From Pedobacter faecalis (GTDB lineage Bacteria > Bacteroidota > Bacteroidia > Sphingobacteriales > Sphingobacteriaceae): DNA of 64,000 bases. Numbering within the stretch: the first letter of the stretch is position 1; the number at the start of each line of letters is the position of its first letter. Position numbers and translations under genes: made by a program. The DNA lies in contig NZ_JARXOW010000001.1 of the NCBI RefSeq assembly GCF_030182585.1, positions 558,001-622,000 of the forward strand, given 5' to 3'. Positions 36,644 to 44,942 of the stretch are shown here, one piece after another. The notes under the pieces are model-generated. The model ran no database searches. It was not told the DNA's origin and was given only the letters and a program-made list of their open reading frames with translations.

Positions 36644-37858
36644 CTAAATTGCGACTAAATAGGCCGCTGTAATGAATGCGAGCACGGCAGCCACTATGCC
36701 AAACATAAACACGTTGTATGCGACGCGTAGTAAACGGTATTTGCGCCCCAGGACGACACCCTGAGCATATACGTCACGAATCAGGCTTCCATAAAGAAAG
36801 TCCCTGTCGCCCATCATTTTAACCATTCCTTCTTCATAATCCAGCAAACTCATCCGGTAGAAGTTCCCGAAGAAAAGCAGGTTTACGCGTTTCGCCCTGA
36901 TGTCCTCATTTGTAAATACGCCTTCCGGAATAGACGGACGTGTAGCAAGTATGGAGAATACCATGGTAACCACGCATATAATGAGCAAGAGCAATGTAGG
37001 GATGATCAGGTGTGGATTATCCTCCAACTTCCGAAGTAGCAAACTAAGTATAACGGATAAAATGATCGAGTTTGTCGAAATCATGATATGCGCTTTGTTA
37101 TCGGCCATATCACTTAATCGCTGATGGTTTGCCGAAGTGATCCTGAACATGGTTTCTATACCACGCTCTGGTTTATCGCTTTTATTTTTTTTGTCACCTT
37201 TAGACGAATTATCCTCTGCATTCCATGGCAGCAATTGCGACAAATCCCCCCCTGCTTTGGCTACGCCGTTTTCCAGTTCAGCAAGGTTGGCTCTTTTGCC
37301 CTCGTTCAACAGTTTACGGCAAAATTCTGTATGGTAGGTGTGCGCCTTAAACAATGAAATGGTTTTATTTTTCCATTCGGCCCGATCTATACGGCTTCCC
37401 GAGCATGCCTCAGCTTCTTTCCGCATGAGCTTGTTCCTTACCTTGAAGTCAGGACCTCCTAGATGGAACAGGTCGGCATCGCACACGATTTCCTGCAGGA
37501 GGTTTTGCGGCTCCTGAGGCATTTTTGTCGCCATAATACAGCCCTGCACTTGTGCAACGGTATCGGTATCAACCTGATTCGCAGTCAGGAAGTCTCCAGC
37601 CATTTCGGCCCCGCTGGCTTCGTGGTCCTTTCTATTAAACAGATATCCCAGATCGTGGAACCAGCAGGCCGACAATACAATAAACCTGTCCTTGTCGTCG
37701 AGGTTATAGTGCGCTACAATGCGCTGAGCGTTTTCTACAACCTGTTCGGTGTGACTAAGATTGTGGTATACAAGACGAAGATCGTTATGCGACTGAAAGA
37801 GTCTGATGACGTGCAGGCGGAGCAGGTCTAATACTTGACTATATTGAGTGTTTGCCAT
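36644..37858 (-). CDS. HD-domain phosphohydrolase fused to a Pycsar effector-type transmembrane domain (PycTM)
   Basis: 404 residues. The N-terminal HD domain has its metal ligands at H36 (NLSHTEQV), H68-D69 (CWFHDLGYLF) and D127 or D129 (IVCDADLFHLGG). After a charged linker (NSSKGDKKNKSDKPERG), the C-terminal part is a PycTM-type module: NHQRLSDMADNKAHIMISTNSIILSVILSLL, a second helix IIPTLLLLIICVVTMVFSIL, and a last membrane helix at the C-terminus. PycTM domains are the membrane effectors of Pycsar anti-phage systems that respond to cUMP or cCMP. No nucleotide cyclase is encoded in the window. The HD part might degrade the signal and the membrane part respond to it. It is first in the four-gene operon. 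Confidence 0.8.
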   Translation of the reverse strand: MANTQYSQVLDLLRLHVIRLFQSHNDLRLVYHNLSHTEQVVENAQRIVAHYNLDDKDRFIVLSACWFHDLGYLFNRKDHEASGAEMAGDFLTANQVDTDTVAQVQGCIMATKMPQEPQNLLQEIVCDADLFHLGGPDFKVRNKLMRKEAEACSGSRIDRAEWKNKTISLFKAHTYHTEFCRKLLNEGKRANLAELENGVAKAGGDLSQLLPWNAEDNSSKGDKKNKSDKPERGIETMFRITSANHQRLSDMADNKAHIMISTNSIILSVILSLLLRKLEDNPHLIIPTLLLLIICVVTMVFSILATRPSIPEGVFTNEDIRAKRVNLLFFGNFYRMSLLDYEEGMVKMMGDRDFLYGSLIRDVYAQGVVLGRKYRLLRVAYNVFMFGIVAAVLAFITAAYLVAI

Positions 37859-37978
37859 ATTAAAATACGCCGGCTGTTGCGACGTTTACGTTATAAAGAT
37901 GCCTGTTTTTAGTTGAAGATACTGCACAAAAATGTAAAACTGTTAATTTGTTATTCGCCGGCGGACTACCGAATATGT

Positions 37979-37986
37979 TACTTTTG
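37979..37986 (+). promoter_or_regulatory. Predicted -7 element before the protease gene
   Basis: TACTTTTG matches TAnnTTTG exactly and ends 2 nt before the ATG at 37989. The next in-frame ATG is one codon further, so translation could start on a leaderless transcript. Confidence 0.55.
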
Positions 37987-37988
37987 CA

Positions 37989-39644
37989 ATGATGAGAAAA
38001 TATTTTTGTGCGCTGGCACTTCTTTCACTGGTGTTAAACGTTGCGTTTGCCCAGTCGGCAGACCTGAAAAAGCTTGAAGACATAACAACAACCGCGATAA
38101 AAAAAGCATATGCAGCGAGCGTGCGCTGCTATGGTTTCGATACCGTTAAAAAGCAACAGAACAGCTCGCAGTTCAGTGCTGTATCGGTGAAAGATGGTTA
38201 TATCCTGACGGTGGCACATGCAATAGTTCCCGGCAACACCTATAAGATCCGTTTTGCTGACGGCAGGGAAACAATAGCTGTAGCCCTTGGTGAGATTACA
38301 GATCAGGAACGTCAGGGACTTCCAGATATGGGTTTAATGAAATTGCTGGAGCCGGGAGACTGGCCGTATGCCGAGATGGGCTGGTCGTACAGTTTGAAGC
38401 GCAACGAACCCTGCATCAGCATATCCTATCCGGAAACCCTAAACTTGTTAACGCCTACAGTCAGGTTTGGCCGCATTACCAATCCGGCAGACGAATGGGG
38501 TTTCGTGGTATCTACCTGCAAGATGGAACCGGGTGATTCGGGTGGGGGTCTGTTTGACTACATGGGGCGGGTAATTGCGCTCCACAGCAGGATAGCCATG
38601 TCTGAAGATGTGAACTTTGAGGTGCCGGTAGACAAATACAGGCAGTATTGGTCGGCCCTGCTGAAGCGCGAAAGCTACAAGCAGTTTCCGGCTCAGCAGG
38701 ATGAAGTGGGCAAAGACCCGGAACAGGGAAACATTCTGATATTGCCATATCTTGAAACGCTTCCAACTGAATTACAACACGTTGACAGGCGTGCCGGCGA
38801 GCGTGTTATACGTATTAGAAGTGCTGTTAATGGTTCCGAAAGATACGTTTTGGGCACGGTCTTCAATTATAAAGGGAAGACTGTTATCGTGAGCAAAAGT
38901 TCCGAAGTGGGTGATGCGCCCGAGTTGATGGGGAATGGCAAGGGCGACCAAGGATTGAGGGTTTTGAAGAGAGATCATTTTAATGATCTGGTTTTGTTGC
39001 AGGCGAAGTCTAAGATGAAAGCAGCATTTAAGCTGGATAGCCGGAAAGAAACGGACTCCTTAAGTACGGAAGATACAGGTCGCTTTCTCCTGAGCCCGAT
39101 TCCTTCGGCACCTGCCAAAGTGAGTGTGATAAGCGCTTCCGGTATTTATTTACCCCGAAAGTACAGCGTTGGCTATTTCGGCGCAGGCGCAACTTTCATA
39201 GAAGAGAAAATCACCATTACCCGTTTCGGGCCGTCCAGTCCGGCAGCTAAAGTGCTGAAGCTGAAAGACCATATCACGCAAATAAACGGCGTTATAGTCA
39301 GCTTGCCTCCGCATTATGGGGCTGAACTTATGAAATACAATGCCGGTGATACCATCAGCATAGATGGGATGCGCGAAGGTGTACCTTTTCATGTAAAGGT
39401 AGGTCTCACCTCGACGCCGGCTATGAGCGATCATCCGGCCGAGCACTTTGCTGGTGGAAAAAGTCGCAGGCCCGACGGGTTCAAAGGGGTTTTTATACAT
39501 GATGCTGCGCTAAGACCTGAGGAATGCGGAGGTCCGGTCCTGGATCGCGAAGGTAACTTGCAGGGCATCAATATCGCGCGGTTCAGCAGGACTGCTTCGC
39601 TTGCGGTACCCCTGGCAATAGTTAAATCATTCATCGGGATATAA
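37989..39644 (+). CDS. Secreted trypsin-like serine protease with PDZ and a degenerate second protease domain
   Basis: 551 residues with signal peptide (YFCALALLSLVLNVAFAQ). The first chymotrypsin-fold domain keeps the triad: His in ILTVAHAI, Asp in LPDMGLMKL and Ser in EPGDSGGGLFD. The second half repeats the fold: ground residues YKGKTVIVSKSSE lack the His, HFNDLVLLQA keeps an Asp, and the nucleophile position reads PEECGGPVLD with Cys in place of Ser. A PDZ-like segment (SSPAAKVLKLKDHITQINGVIV) sits between. This is a periplasmic DegP/HtrA-like arrangement; the second domain is probably a pseudo-protease. Confidence 0.8.
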   Translation: MMRKYFCALALLSLVLNVAFAQSADLKKLEDITTTAIKKAYAASVRCYGFDTVKKQQNSSQFSAVSVKDGYILTVAHAIVPGNTYKIRFADGRETIAVALGEITDQERQGLPDMGLMKLLEPGDWPYAEMGWSYSLKRNEPCISISYPETLNLLTPTVRFGRITNPADEWGFVVSTCKMEPGDSGGGLFDYMGRVIALHSRIAMSEDVNFEVPVDKYRQYWSALLKRESYKQFPAQQDEVGKDPEQGNILILPYLETLPTELQHVDRRAGERVIRIRSAVNGSERYVLGTVFNYKGKTVIVSKSSEVGDAPELMGNGKGDQGLRVLKRDHFNDLVLLQAKSKMKAAFKLDSRKETDSLSTEDTGRFLLSPIPSAPAKVSVISASGIYLPRKYSVGYFGAGATFIEEKITITRFGPSSPAAKVLKLKDHITQINGVIVSLPPHYGAELMKYNAGDTISIDGMREGVPFHVKVGLTSTPAMSDHPAEHFAGGKSRRPDGFKGVFIHDAALRPEECGGPVLDREGNLQGINIARFSRTASLAVPLAIVKSFIGI

Positions 39645-39656
39645 TGATCCTTTTTT

Positions 39657-39664
39657 TAATTTTG
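39657..39664 (+). promoter_or_regulatory. Predicted -7 element before the small DUF6965-like gene
   Basis: TAATTTTG fits TAnnTTTG exactly and ends 4 nt before the ATG at 39669, again implying a leaderless transcript. Confidence 0.5.
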
Positions 39665-39668
39665 AAGC

Positions 39669-39884
39669 ATGAACGCAGATGAATATGAGGCGGCTTTCCA
39701 CGGAATAGATTTGCCAAAGGAAGTAGAGTTGTTTCCCGGAAGCTATGTGCCTGATGTGCGCTTCTTCCTTGATGCACAACTTAATTTGTTGAGACATTTG
39801 GGGACCGAGCGTCAGCGAGACGCAGTCAGATACCGCCTAAACCGCCTGCTGGAAATTATTAATGAAAATAATGAAAATTCCTGA
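39669..39884 (+). CDS. Small conserved protein, DUF6965-like
   Basis: 71 residues without signal peptide. The pattern of a short N-terminal acidic segment (MNADEYEAAFHG), a central ELFPGSYVPDVRFFLDAQLNLLR and a basic C-terminal helix matches small Bacteroidota proteins annotated as DUF6965. Function is unknown. It has its own predicted promoter. The next gene starts 69 nt downstream. Confidence 0.6.
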   Translation: MNADEYEAAFHGIDLPKEVELFPGSYVPDVRFFLDAQLNLLRHLGTERQRDAVRYRLNRLLEIINENNENS

Positions 39885-39953
39885 ATCCTGCTGACAAACT
39901 GTTGTCACCCGCCCTTTTTTTCTTTGCTGTGTAGAACTTAAAAACATAACATT

Positions 39954-40451
39954 ATGAACAACACAGTAGAAGCAAACAGCACACAGGCACAGATTATCAG
40001 TTCATCAGATCTCTTGAGACATTGGCAAGGACACAGAGGCCTTACCCGCCGGGTGATTGAAGCATTTCCAGAAAAGGATTTTTTCACATTTTCCGTTGGA
40101 GGGATGAGAACCTTCTCTCAGCTTGCTTCTGAGTTATTGGCTATTGGCGCCCCGGCGATGAAAGGAATTGTAAACCGTCAGGTTGAGCCATATCAGGAAC
40201 ATACGGAACAACTGACCACAAAAGCCCAGTTTCTCGACAAATGGGATGAGGCAACTGAAGAAATCAATAAATACTGGGCGCAATTAAAGCCTGAAGACTT
40301 TAACGAAACCTTCAATCTGTTCGGTCAGTATGAATTTCCGATTATTCAGAACATCTTGTATTTCATCGATAACGAGATTCATCACCGCGGTCAGGGCTAT
40401 GTTTATTTGCGGGCACTGGGCATAGAGCCCCCCTACTTTTGGGAAAGATAG
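39954..40451 (+). CDS. DinB-family protein
   Basis: 165 residues forming a four-helix bundle. HWQGHRGLTRRVIEAFPEKDFFTF starts the first helices and ENEIHHRGQ-like DNEIHHRGQGYVYLRALG provides the conserved His pair of the DinB metal site. The family includes thiol- and metal-dependent transferases and many damage-induced proteins of unknown activity. Its 3' end overlaps the convergent WYL-regulator gene by 19 nt, and that regulator is a candidate controller. Confidence 0.85.
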   Translation: MNNTVEANSTQAQIISSSDLLRHWQGHRGLTRRVIEAFPEKDFFTFSVGGMRTFSQLASELLAIGAPAMKGIVNRQVEPYQEHTEQLTTKAQFLDKWDEATEEINKYWAQLKPEDFNETFNLFGQYEFPIIQNILYFIDNEIHHRGQGYVYLRALGIEPPYFWER

Positions 40452-41428
40452 TTATTTATGGAGGCCAGCGGATTTATTTTGGCATATATTTTTTCCATCA
40501 GTTCCAAAACGCTGTCCTTTAAACTTTCCGGTTCCAGTATTTTAGCACAATCGCCGAACATCATAAACCAGCGTGAAAATCCATTTTCTATGTGATGTGT
40601 CAAAAAGGTCATTTCAATCTGATCGCCTGTCAACTTTTCCGACACAAAACCATGGTATTTTTTCTCGTGTTCCAGATGTTTGGCGATCTTTTTATCTACC
40701 AGGATCCTGACACGGGTTGTCGGGATCTTTTCTTTATCGTTTTGCAGGTAAACCTCTAAGGGTTGATGCTGCAAGGTAAACGGCCTATCGGTAACGCGAA
40801 TGGAATGTATGCGGTCGGCCCTGAACTGCCGGTAATCATTCCGGAGATGACAATACGCGAAAGTGTACCAATTGTTATTTTCATGAAAAATGCCGACCGG
40901 TTCAACAACTCTTTCCATGGGCTCCGCTGCTTCAGCCGGCATATAAAGAAGGTATACCTGTGTTTTTTCGGCGATGGCTTTAAACAATATTGAGAGCGAG
41001 TTTGGCGCCTGCTCATGGAAAAGCTTTTCGGCGGGCTGCATCAGCACGTTGGATTCAATATTGGAGATCCACTCTTTATCTGTGCTCCTTAATACGGCTT
41101 TCAATTTAAACGCAGCAGACGCATAGTGCTTCCCAAGTTCTTTATCCGTAAATTTTTGCATGAGTTTTTCGGCTGCAATAAAGCTACCGGCCTCCTCACG
41201 GGTAAACATCACGGGCGGCAGGCGATAGCCTTCAAGCAGCGAATAGCCGATTCCTGCCTCGCTGTATATGGGCACACCCGAAGCCTCCAATGTCCTGATA
41301 TCCCGGTAAATGGTTCTGAGGCTTACTTCGAAGCGATCGGCCAGGTCCTGAGCCCGCACAATCTTTTTCGACTGTAACTGGATCAGAATGGCCACTATTC
41401 TGTCGAAACGTTTGGGGCTGTCGTCCAT
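40433..41428 (-). CDS. YafY-type HTH/WYL transcriptional regulator
   Basis: 331 residues. N-terminal helix-turn-helix of the HTH_11 type (RFDRIVAILIQLQSKKIVRAQDLADRF, then SLRTIYRDIRTLEASGVPIYSEAG). It is followed by a WYL domain (VEPVGIFHENNNWYTFAYCHLRNDYRQFRADRIHSIR) and a WCX-like C-terminal extension. WYL regulators sense nucleotides or other ligands and are frequent near DNA-repair and defence genes. It overlaps the end of the DinB gene. Confidence 0.9.
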   Translation of the reverse strand: MDDSPKRFDRIVAILIQLQSKKIVRAQDLADRFEVSLRTIYRDIRTLEASGVPIYSEAGIGYSLLEGYRLPPVMFTREEAGSFIAAEKLMQKFTDKELGKHYASAAFKLKAVLRSTDKEWISNIESNVLMQPAEKLFHEQAPNSLSILFKAIAEKTQVYLLYMPAEAAEPMERVVEPVGIFHENNNWYTFAYCHLRNDYRQFRADRIHSIRVTDRPFTLQHQPLEVYLQNDKEKIPTTRVRILVDKKIAKHLEHEKKYHGFVSEKLTGDQIEMTFLTHHIENGFSRWFMMFGDCAKILEPESLKDSVLELMEKIYAKINPLASINNYLSQK

Positions 41429-41487
41429 GATGATGTTCTTTTAGTCAAATATAATGGCTTCGGGCAGATATGTGATAAATTACTTCT

Positions 41488-41495
41488 TATCTTTG
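41488..41495 (+). promoter_or_regulatory. Predicted -7 element of rnpB
   Basis: TATCTTTG, an exact TAnnTTTG match, ends about 5 nt before the first paired base of the RNase P RNA. Confidence 0.6.
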
Positions 41496-41498
41496 CCG

Positions 41499-41886
41499 CG
41501 ATGCAAGCCGTTCTGTCGCTGTTCCGGTAACGGAAAAGAGGAAAGTCCGGGCAACAAAGGGCATCCCGCTTCCTAACGGGAAGAGGTTTGGGAATGAAGA
41601 CCTGAATTATGGAAAGTGCCGCAGAAAATACACCGCCGATGGCCGTAAGGCACAGGTAAGGTTGAAAACGTGAGGTAAGGGCTCACGGTGCTTTTGGGCG
41701 ACCAAAGGTTACGGTAAACCCCGGGAGTTGAAAGACCAAATAGGCTAACGCAGTAGGGCTGCCCGTCCGATGTTAGTGGGTAGGTCGTTTGAGGTAAATG
41801 GCAACATTTATCCTGGATAAATGGCAGAAAGTTTATCTCTGAAAAGGATGAACTACAGAACCCGGCTTACAGGCTTGCATTTTTTA
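41499..41886 (+). ncRNA. rnpB: RNase P RNA (catalytic subunit, bacterial type A)
   Basis: The hallmark GAGGAAAGTCCGGGC lies at about 41539-41553, and the other conserved core elements follow (ACAGAACCCGGCTTACAGGC near the 3' end). Helix P1 is formed by ATGCAAGCC (41501-41509) with GGCTTGCAT (41872-41880), which is followed by a run of T. The RNA processes the 5' ends of tRNA precursors. Length of about 385 nt is normal. Confidence 0.95.
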
Positions 41887-41950
41887 AAAAAAACAAAAAT
41901 TCCGATGAAAATAATATATTAGCACCGGTAAAAAGCATTAGCACACATAT

Positions 41951-43366
41951 ATGGCGAGATTGTTAATTATTGATGACGAGCGGGCGATTAGAAGTACGCT
42001 GAGGGAGATTCTGGAATACGAAAACTATGAGGTTGAGGACATTGATAACGGAATTGAAGGTCTGGAACTCATCAAAAAGAAGAAGTTTGACCTTGTGCTT
42101 TGCGACATCAAAATGAATAAAATGGATGGTATGGAGGTGCTGGAACAGGCACTTGCATATAGCCCTGACCTTCCATTCATCATGATCTCCGGTCACGGTA
42201 CGGTGGAAACCGCTATTGAGGCGAGCAAGAAAGGGGCGTTTGATTTTATCTCTAAACCACCTGATCTTAACAGGTTACTGATTACGGTAAGGAATGCGCT
42301 GGACAGAGGTACTTTGGTATCGGAAACGAAGGTCCTGAAGCGTAAAGTAAGTAAAACCCGGGACATACTCGGAAACTCCGAGAACATAGCGCGGATCAAA
42401 GATACCATAGATCGCGTAGCCCCTACCGATGCGCGGGTACTGATTACCGGGGCAAACGGAAGCGGTAAAGAACTTGTTGCCCGTTGGCTGCATGAGAAAT
42501 CGAACCGTGCTGATTATCCGCTTATAGAGGTTAACTGTGCTGCTATTCCTTCCGAACTTATCGAAAGTGAGTTGTTTGGCCATGAGAAAGGATCTTTTAC
42601 CTCTGCAGTAAAACAGCGCATTGGGAAGTTTGAACTGGCGAATGGTGGTACGCTTTTTCTCGATGAAATCGGCGATATGAGTTTATCTGCCCAGGCCAAA
42701 GTTTTACGTGCCCTGCAGGAGCATAAAATTACCCGTGTAGGTGGCGAAAAAGAGCTGGATGTAAATGTAAGGGTGCTGGCTGCGACAAATAAGGATCTGT
42801 TAAAAGAAATTGAAGACGGCAATTTCCGGATGGACTTATATCATCGTTTAAACGTTATTAACATACATGTGCCACCGCTGAATGAGCGTGTGGAAGACAT
42901 TCCTGAAATTGCCCAGAGTTTCCTTGAAGATATCTGCAGGGATTATGGTATGCCTGTTAAGAAGATCAACGAGAGTGCTATGGCGGCACTGCAGCGTCTT
43001 CCCTGGACAGGAAACGTCCGCGAGTTGCATAACATGATAGAGCGTTTGATTATTCTTAGTGATAAAACGATCACCGAGCATGATGTTATAGCCTTCGCCA
43101 ATCCCGGCGGGGGAACGAATATTGGCGCTGTCCATAACGGTCACGTTCATGCTGGCGCAAATGGCAGCAGCAACGGACACGCCGTTGATTATGACAAGTT
43201 TAGCAATTTCCAGGATTATAAAGACCACGCGGAAAGGGAGTTTATCAAATTCAAGCTGGAAAAAAACAACTGGAATGTATCTAAAACCGCTGACGATATT
43301 GACATTCAGCGCAGTCACCTGTACAGCAAGATTGAGAAATTTGGTTTAAAGCGAACCGCAGAATAA
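41951..43366 (+). CDS. Sigma-54-dependent response regulator (NtrC type)
   Basis: 471 residues: receiver domain (LLIIDDERAIRSTL, phosphoacceptor Asp in LVLCDIKMNKMDG), AAA+ domain (Walker A GANGSGKELVARW, Walker B GGTLFLDEIGDMS, arginine-finger region NVRVLAATNKDL) and a Fis-type helix-turn-helix at the end (NWNVSKTADDIDIQRSHLYSKI). The loop that normally reads GAFTGA and contacts sigma-54 is GSFTSA here. It should control sigma-54 promoters after phosphorylation by an unknown kinase; no kinase gene is adjacent. Confidence 0.95.
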   Translation: MARLLIIDDERAIRSTLREILEYENYEVEDIDNGIEGLELIKKKKFDLVLCDIKMNKMDGMEVLEQALAYSPDLPFIMISGHGTVETAIEASKKGAFDFISKPPDLNRLLITVRNALDRGTLVSETKVLKRKVSKTRDILGNSENIARIKDTIDRVAPTDARVLITGANGSGKELVARWLHEKSNRADYPLIEVNCAAIPSELIESELFGHEKGSFTSAVKQRIGKFELANGGTLFLDEIGDMSLSAQAKVLRALQEHKITRVGGEKELDVNVRVLAATNKDLLKEIEDGNFRMDLYHRLNVINIHVPPLNERVEDIPEIAQSFLEDICRDYGMPVKKINESAMAALQRLPWTGNVRELHNMIERLIILSDKTITEHDVIAFANPGGGTNIGAVHNGHVHAGANGSSNGHAVDYDKFSNFQDYKDHAEREFIKFKLEKNNWNVSKTADDIDIQRSHLYSKIEKFGLKRTAE

Positions 43367-43367
43367 A

Positions 43368-43384
43368 TTAACCACGCTGGTTAA
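43368..43384. terminator. Small hairpin between convergent genes
   Basis: TTAACCA-CGC-TGGTTAA, a 7-bp perfect stem, lies 2 nt after the sigma-54 regulator stop and overlaps the stop of the pseudouridine synthase gene. T-tracts are short, so termination strength is uncertain. Confidence 0.35.
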
Positions 43385-44103
43385 ATATCGAACTTATCGA
43401 GCAGTTTAACCAGCGTTGCAAAATCTTTAGGATATGGCGCATCTATAGTGATATCCTTTTCATCTAAACCTTTGAATGTTAAATACCTTGCATGTAGTGC
43501 GAAGCGCTTCATAATGGGCTGCTCCTCTTCCTCCTTAGATAGGCGGTATCCTTTTTTGATAGAAGACAGAAACACAGGCGTTCCCTTATACATGTGATCG
43601 CCCACAATCGCCGCCCGCTGTGTTGCCAGGTGAATACGAATCTGGTGCATACGGCCGGTAACCGGTTTGCATTCTACCAGTGTGTAGTGCCGGTAGTTTT
43701 TAATGGTGTTAAACCAGGTTTCTGCACGCTTTCCTTCCCTCCTGTCGATGGTCACGTTTTTATTGCCGTCGTTAAGAATAGGCAAGTCCACCAGTAGATC
43801 CTTAAAACTATATTGTCCGCCAACAACAGCGTGATATACTTTACTGACCTTCCGCTTTTCGAATTGGATGGATACATGACGATAAGCTTCCGGGGTTTTA
43901 GCGATCACTAATGCGCCAGAGGTCTCTTTATCTAAACGATGCGCTACTTGTGCGTCAGGCACATATTGCTTTGCTAGCCGAAGTATGTTAACATCGCCTG
44001 AGCCGCCTCGCTCGTCGAGCGATGCTACAAAGGGGGGTTTATTGACAACAATGTAATCATCGTTCTCAAACAGGATCAAATCTTTAAAAGAAGGGTATTT
44101 CAA
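43381..44103 (-). CDS. RluA-family pseudouridine synthase
   Basis: 240 residues without an S4 domain. The catalytic motif AHRLDKETSGALVIAKT, with its nucleophilic Asp, is near residue 60. Other family segments are YHAVVGGQYSFKDL, ETWFNTIKNYRHYTLVECKPVTGRMHQIRIHLA and GDHMYKG. It isomerises uridine in rRNA or tRNA; the target position cannot be told from sequence. It is 49 nt downstream of the OmpR-type regulator on the same strand. Confidence 0.93.
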   Translation of the reverse strand: MKYPSFKDLILFENDDYIVVNKPPFVASLDERGGSGDVNILRLAKQYVPDAQVAHRLDKETSGALVIAKTPEAYRHVSIQFEKRKVSKVYHAVVGGQYSFKDLLVDLPILNDGNKNVTIDRREGKRAETWFNTIKNYRHYTLVECKPVTGRMHQIRIHLATQRAAIVGDHMYKGTPVFLSSIKKGYRLSKEEEEQPIMKRFALHARYLTFKGLDEKDITIDAPYPKDFATLVKLLDKFDI

Positions 44104-44152
44104 TGGCTTTTCGTTTGCCGCAAAATTAGCTAAAATAGCGGGAAACCGAAAC

Positions 44153-44842
44153 TTAAGCCAACTCGAATTTGTAGCCTACGCCTTTTACGGTAGAAACGTA
44201 CGATTCGCCGAGCTTTTCCCTGAGTTTACGAATATGAACGTCGATGGTACGATTAGTTACCACTACGGAATCTTCCCAGATATTCTTCAATATCGATTCC
44301 CTGGTATAAACTTTTCCGGGTTTTGAAGCCAGCAGGTAAAGAAGTTCGAATTCTTTTTTTGCCAGCACCACCTTCTGCCCGTTCTGGTACACCAGATATG
44401 CCTCCCGGTCTATAACAAGATCGCCTATCTCCACTTTGTTTTCAGAAAGTTCCTCTGTGCCGGCATTTCTCCGCAAAATGGCGTTAATCCGGCTTACCAG
44501 CGCCCGTGGTTTGATGGGTTTGGCGATGTAGTCGTCTGCCCCCACATTAAAGCCAGCAATTTCAGAATACTCTTCGCTCCTTGCTGTAAGAAACACCATA
44601 AAAGTGTTTTTGAACTCCGGTATAGCGCGCATAAGTCTGCAGGCCTCAATGCCATCCATCTTAGGCATCATGATATCTAGGATGATCAGGTCCGGGTTAA
44701 CCTTCTTGGCTACGGTAATCCCTTCCTGCCCGTTACCGGCCGTGAACACCTGATAACCTTCCTTTTTCAGGTTGTACTCTATCAGCTCCAGAATATCCGG
44801 TTCATCATCAACGATCAATATCTTTTGCTTCACAACACTCAT
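44153..44842 (-). CDS. OmpR/PhoB-family response regulator
   Basis: 229 residues. The receiver domain has ILIVDDEPDILELIEYNLKKEGY, the phosphoacceptor in LIILDIMMPKMDG, the Thr in VFLTARSEEYSE and the Lys in DYIAKPIKPRAL. It is followed by a winged-helix output domain (KEFELLYLLASKPGKVYTRESIL, then TIDVHIRKLREKLGESYVSTVKGVGYKFE). It is PhoB/PhoP-like. No kinase gene is next to it, which is unusual because this class is commonly paired with one. Its promoter probably lies in the ~100 A+T-rich bases upstream. Confidence 0.93.
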   Translation of the reverse strand: MSVVKQKILIVDDEPDILELIEYNLKKEGYQVFTAGNGQEGITVAKKVNPDLIILDIMMPKMDGIEACRLMRAIPEFKNTFMVFLTARSEEYSEIAGFNVGADDYIAKPIKPRALVSRINAILRRNAGTEELSENKVEIGDLVIDREAYLVYQNGQKVVLAKKEFELLYLLASKPGKVYTRESILKNIWEDSVVVTNRTIDVHIRKLREKLGESYVSTVKGVGYKFELA

Positions 44843-44942
44843 AACTTTAAATATTTGTTACGAAAATAGGTATTCGGTTATAATATTAGGTTAAGTGTGT
44901 GTTAACAAATTGTTAAAGCATAAACTACCGTTAACAAGCTTT

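Noticed and set aside
36644-37858. A complete Pycsar anti-phage system
   Set aside because: Only a PycTM-like module is visible; no nucleotide cyclase gene is present in the operon or window.
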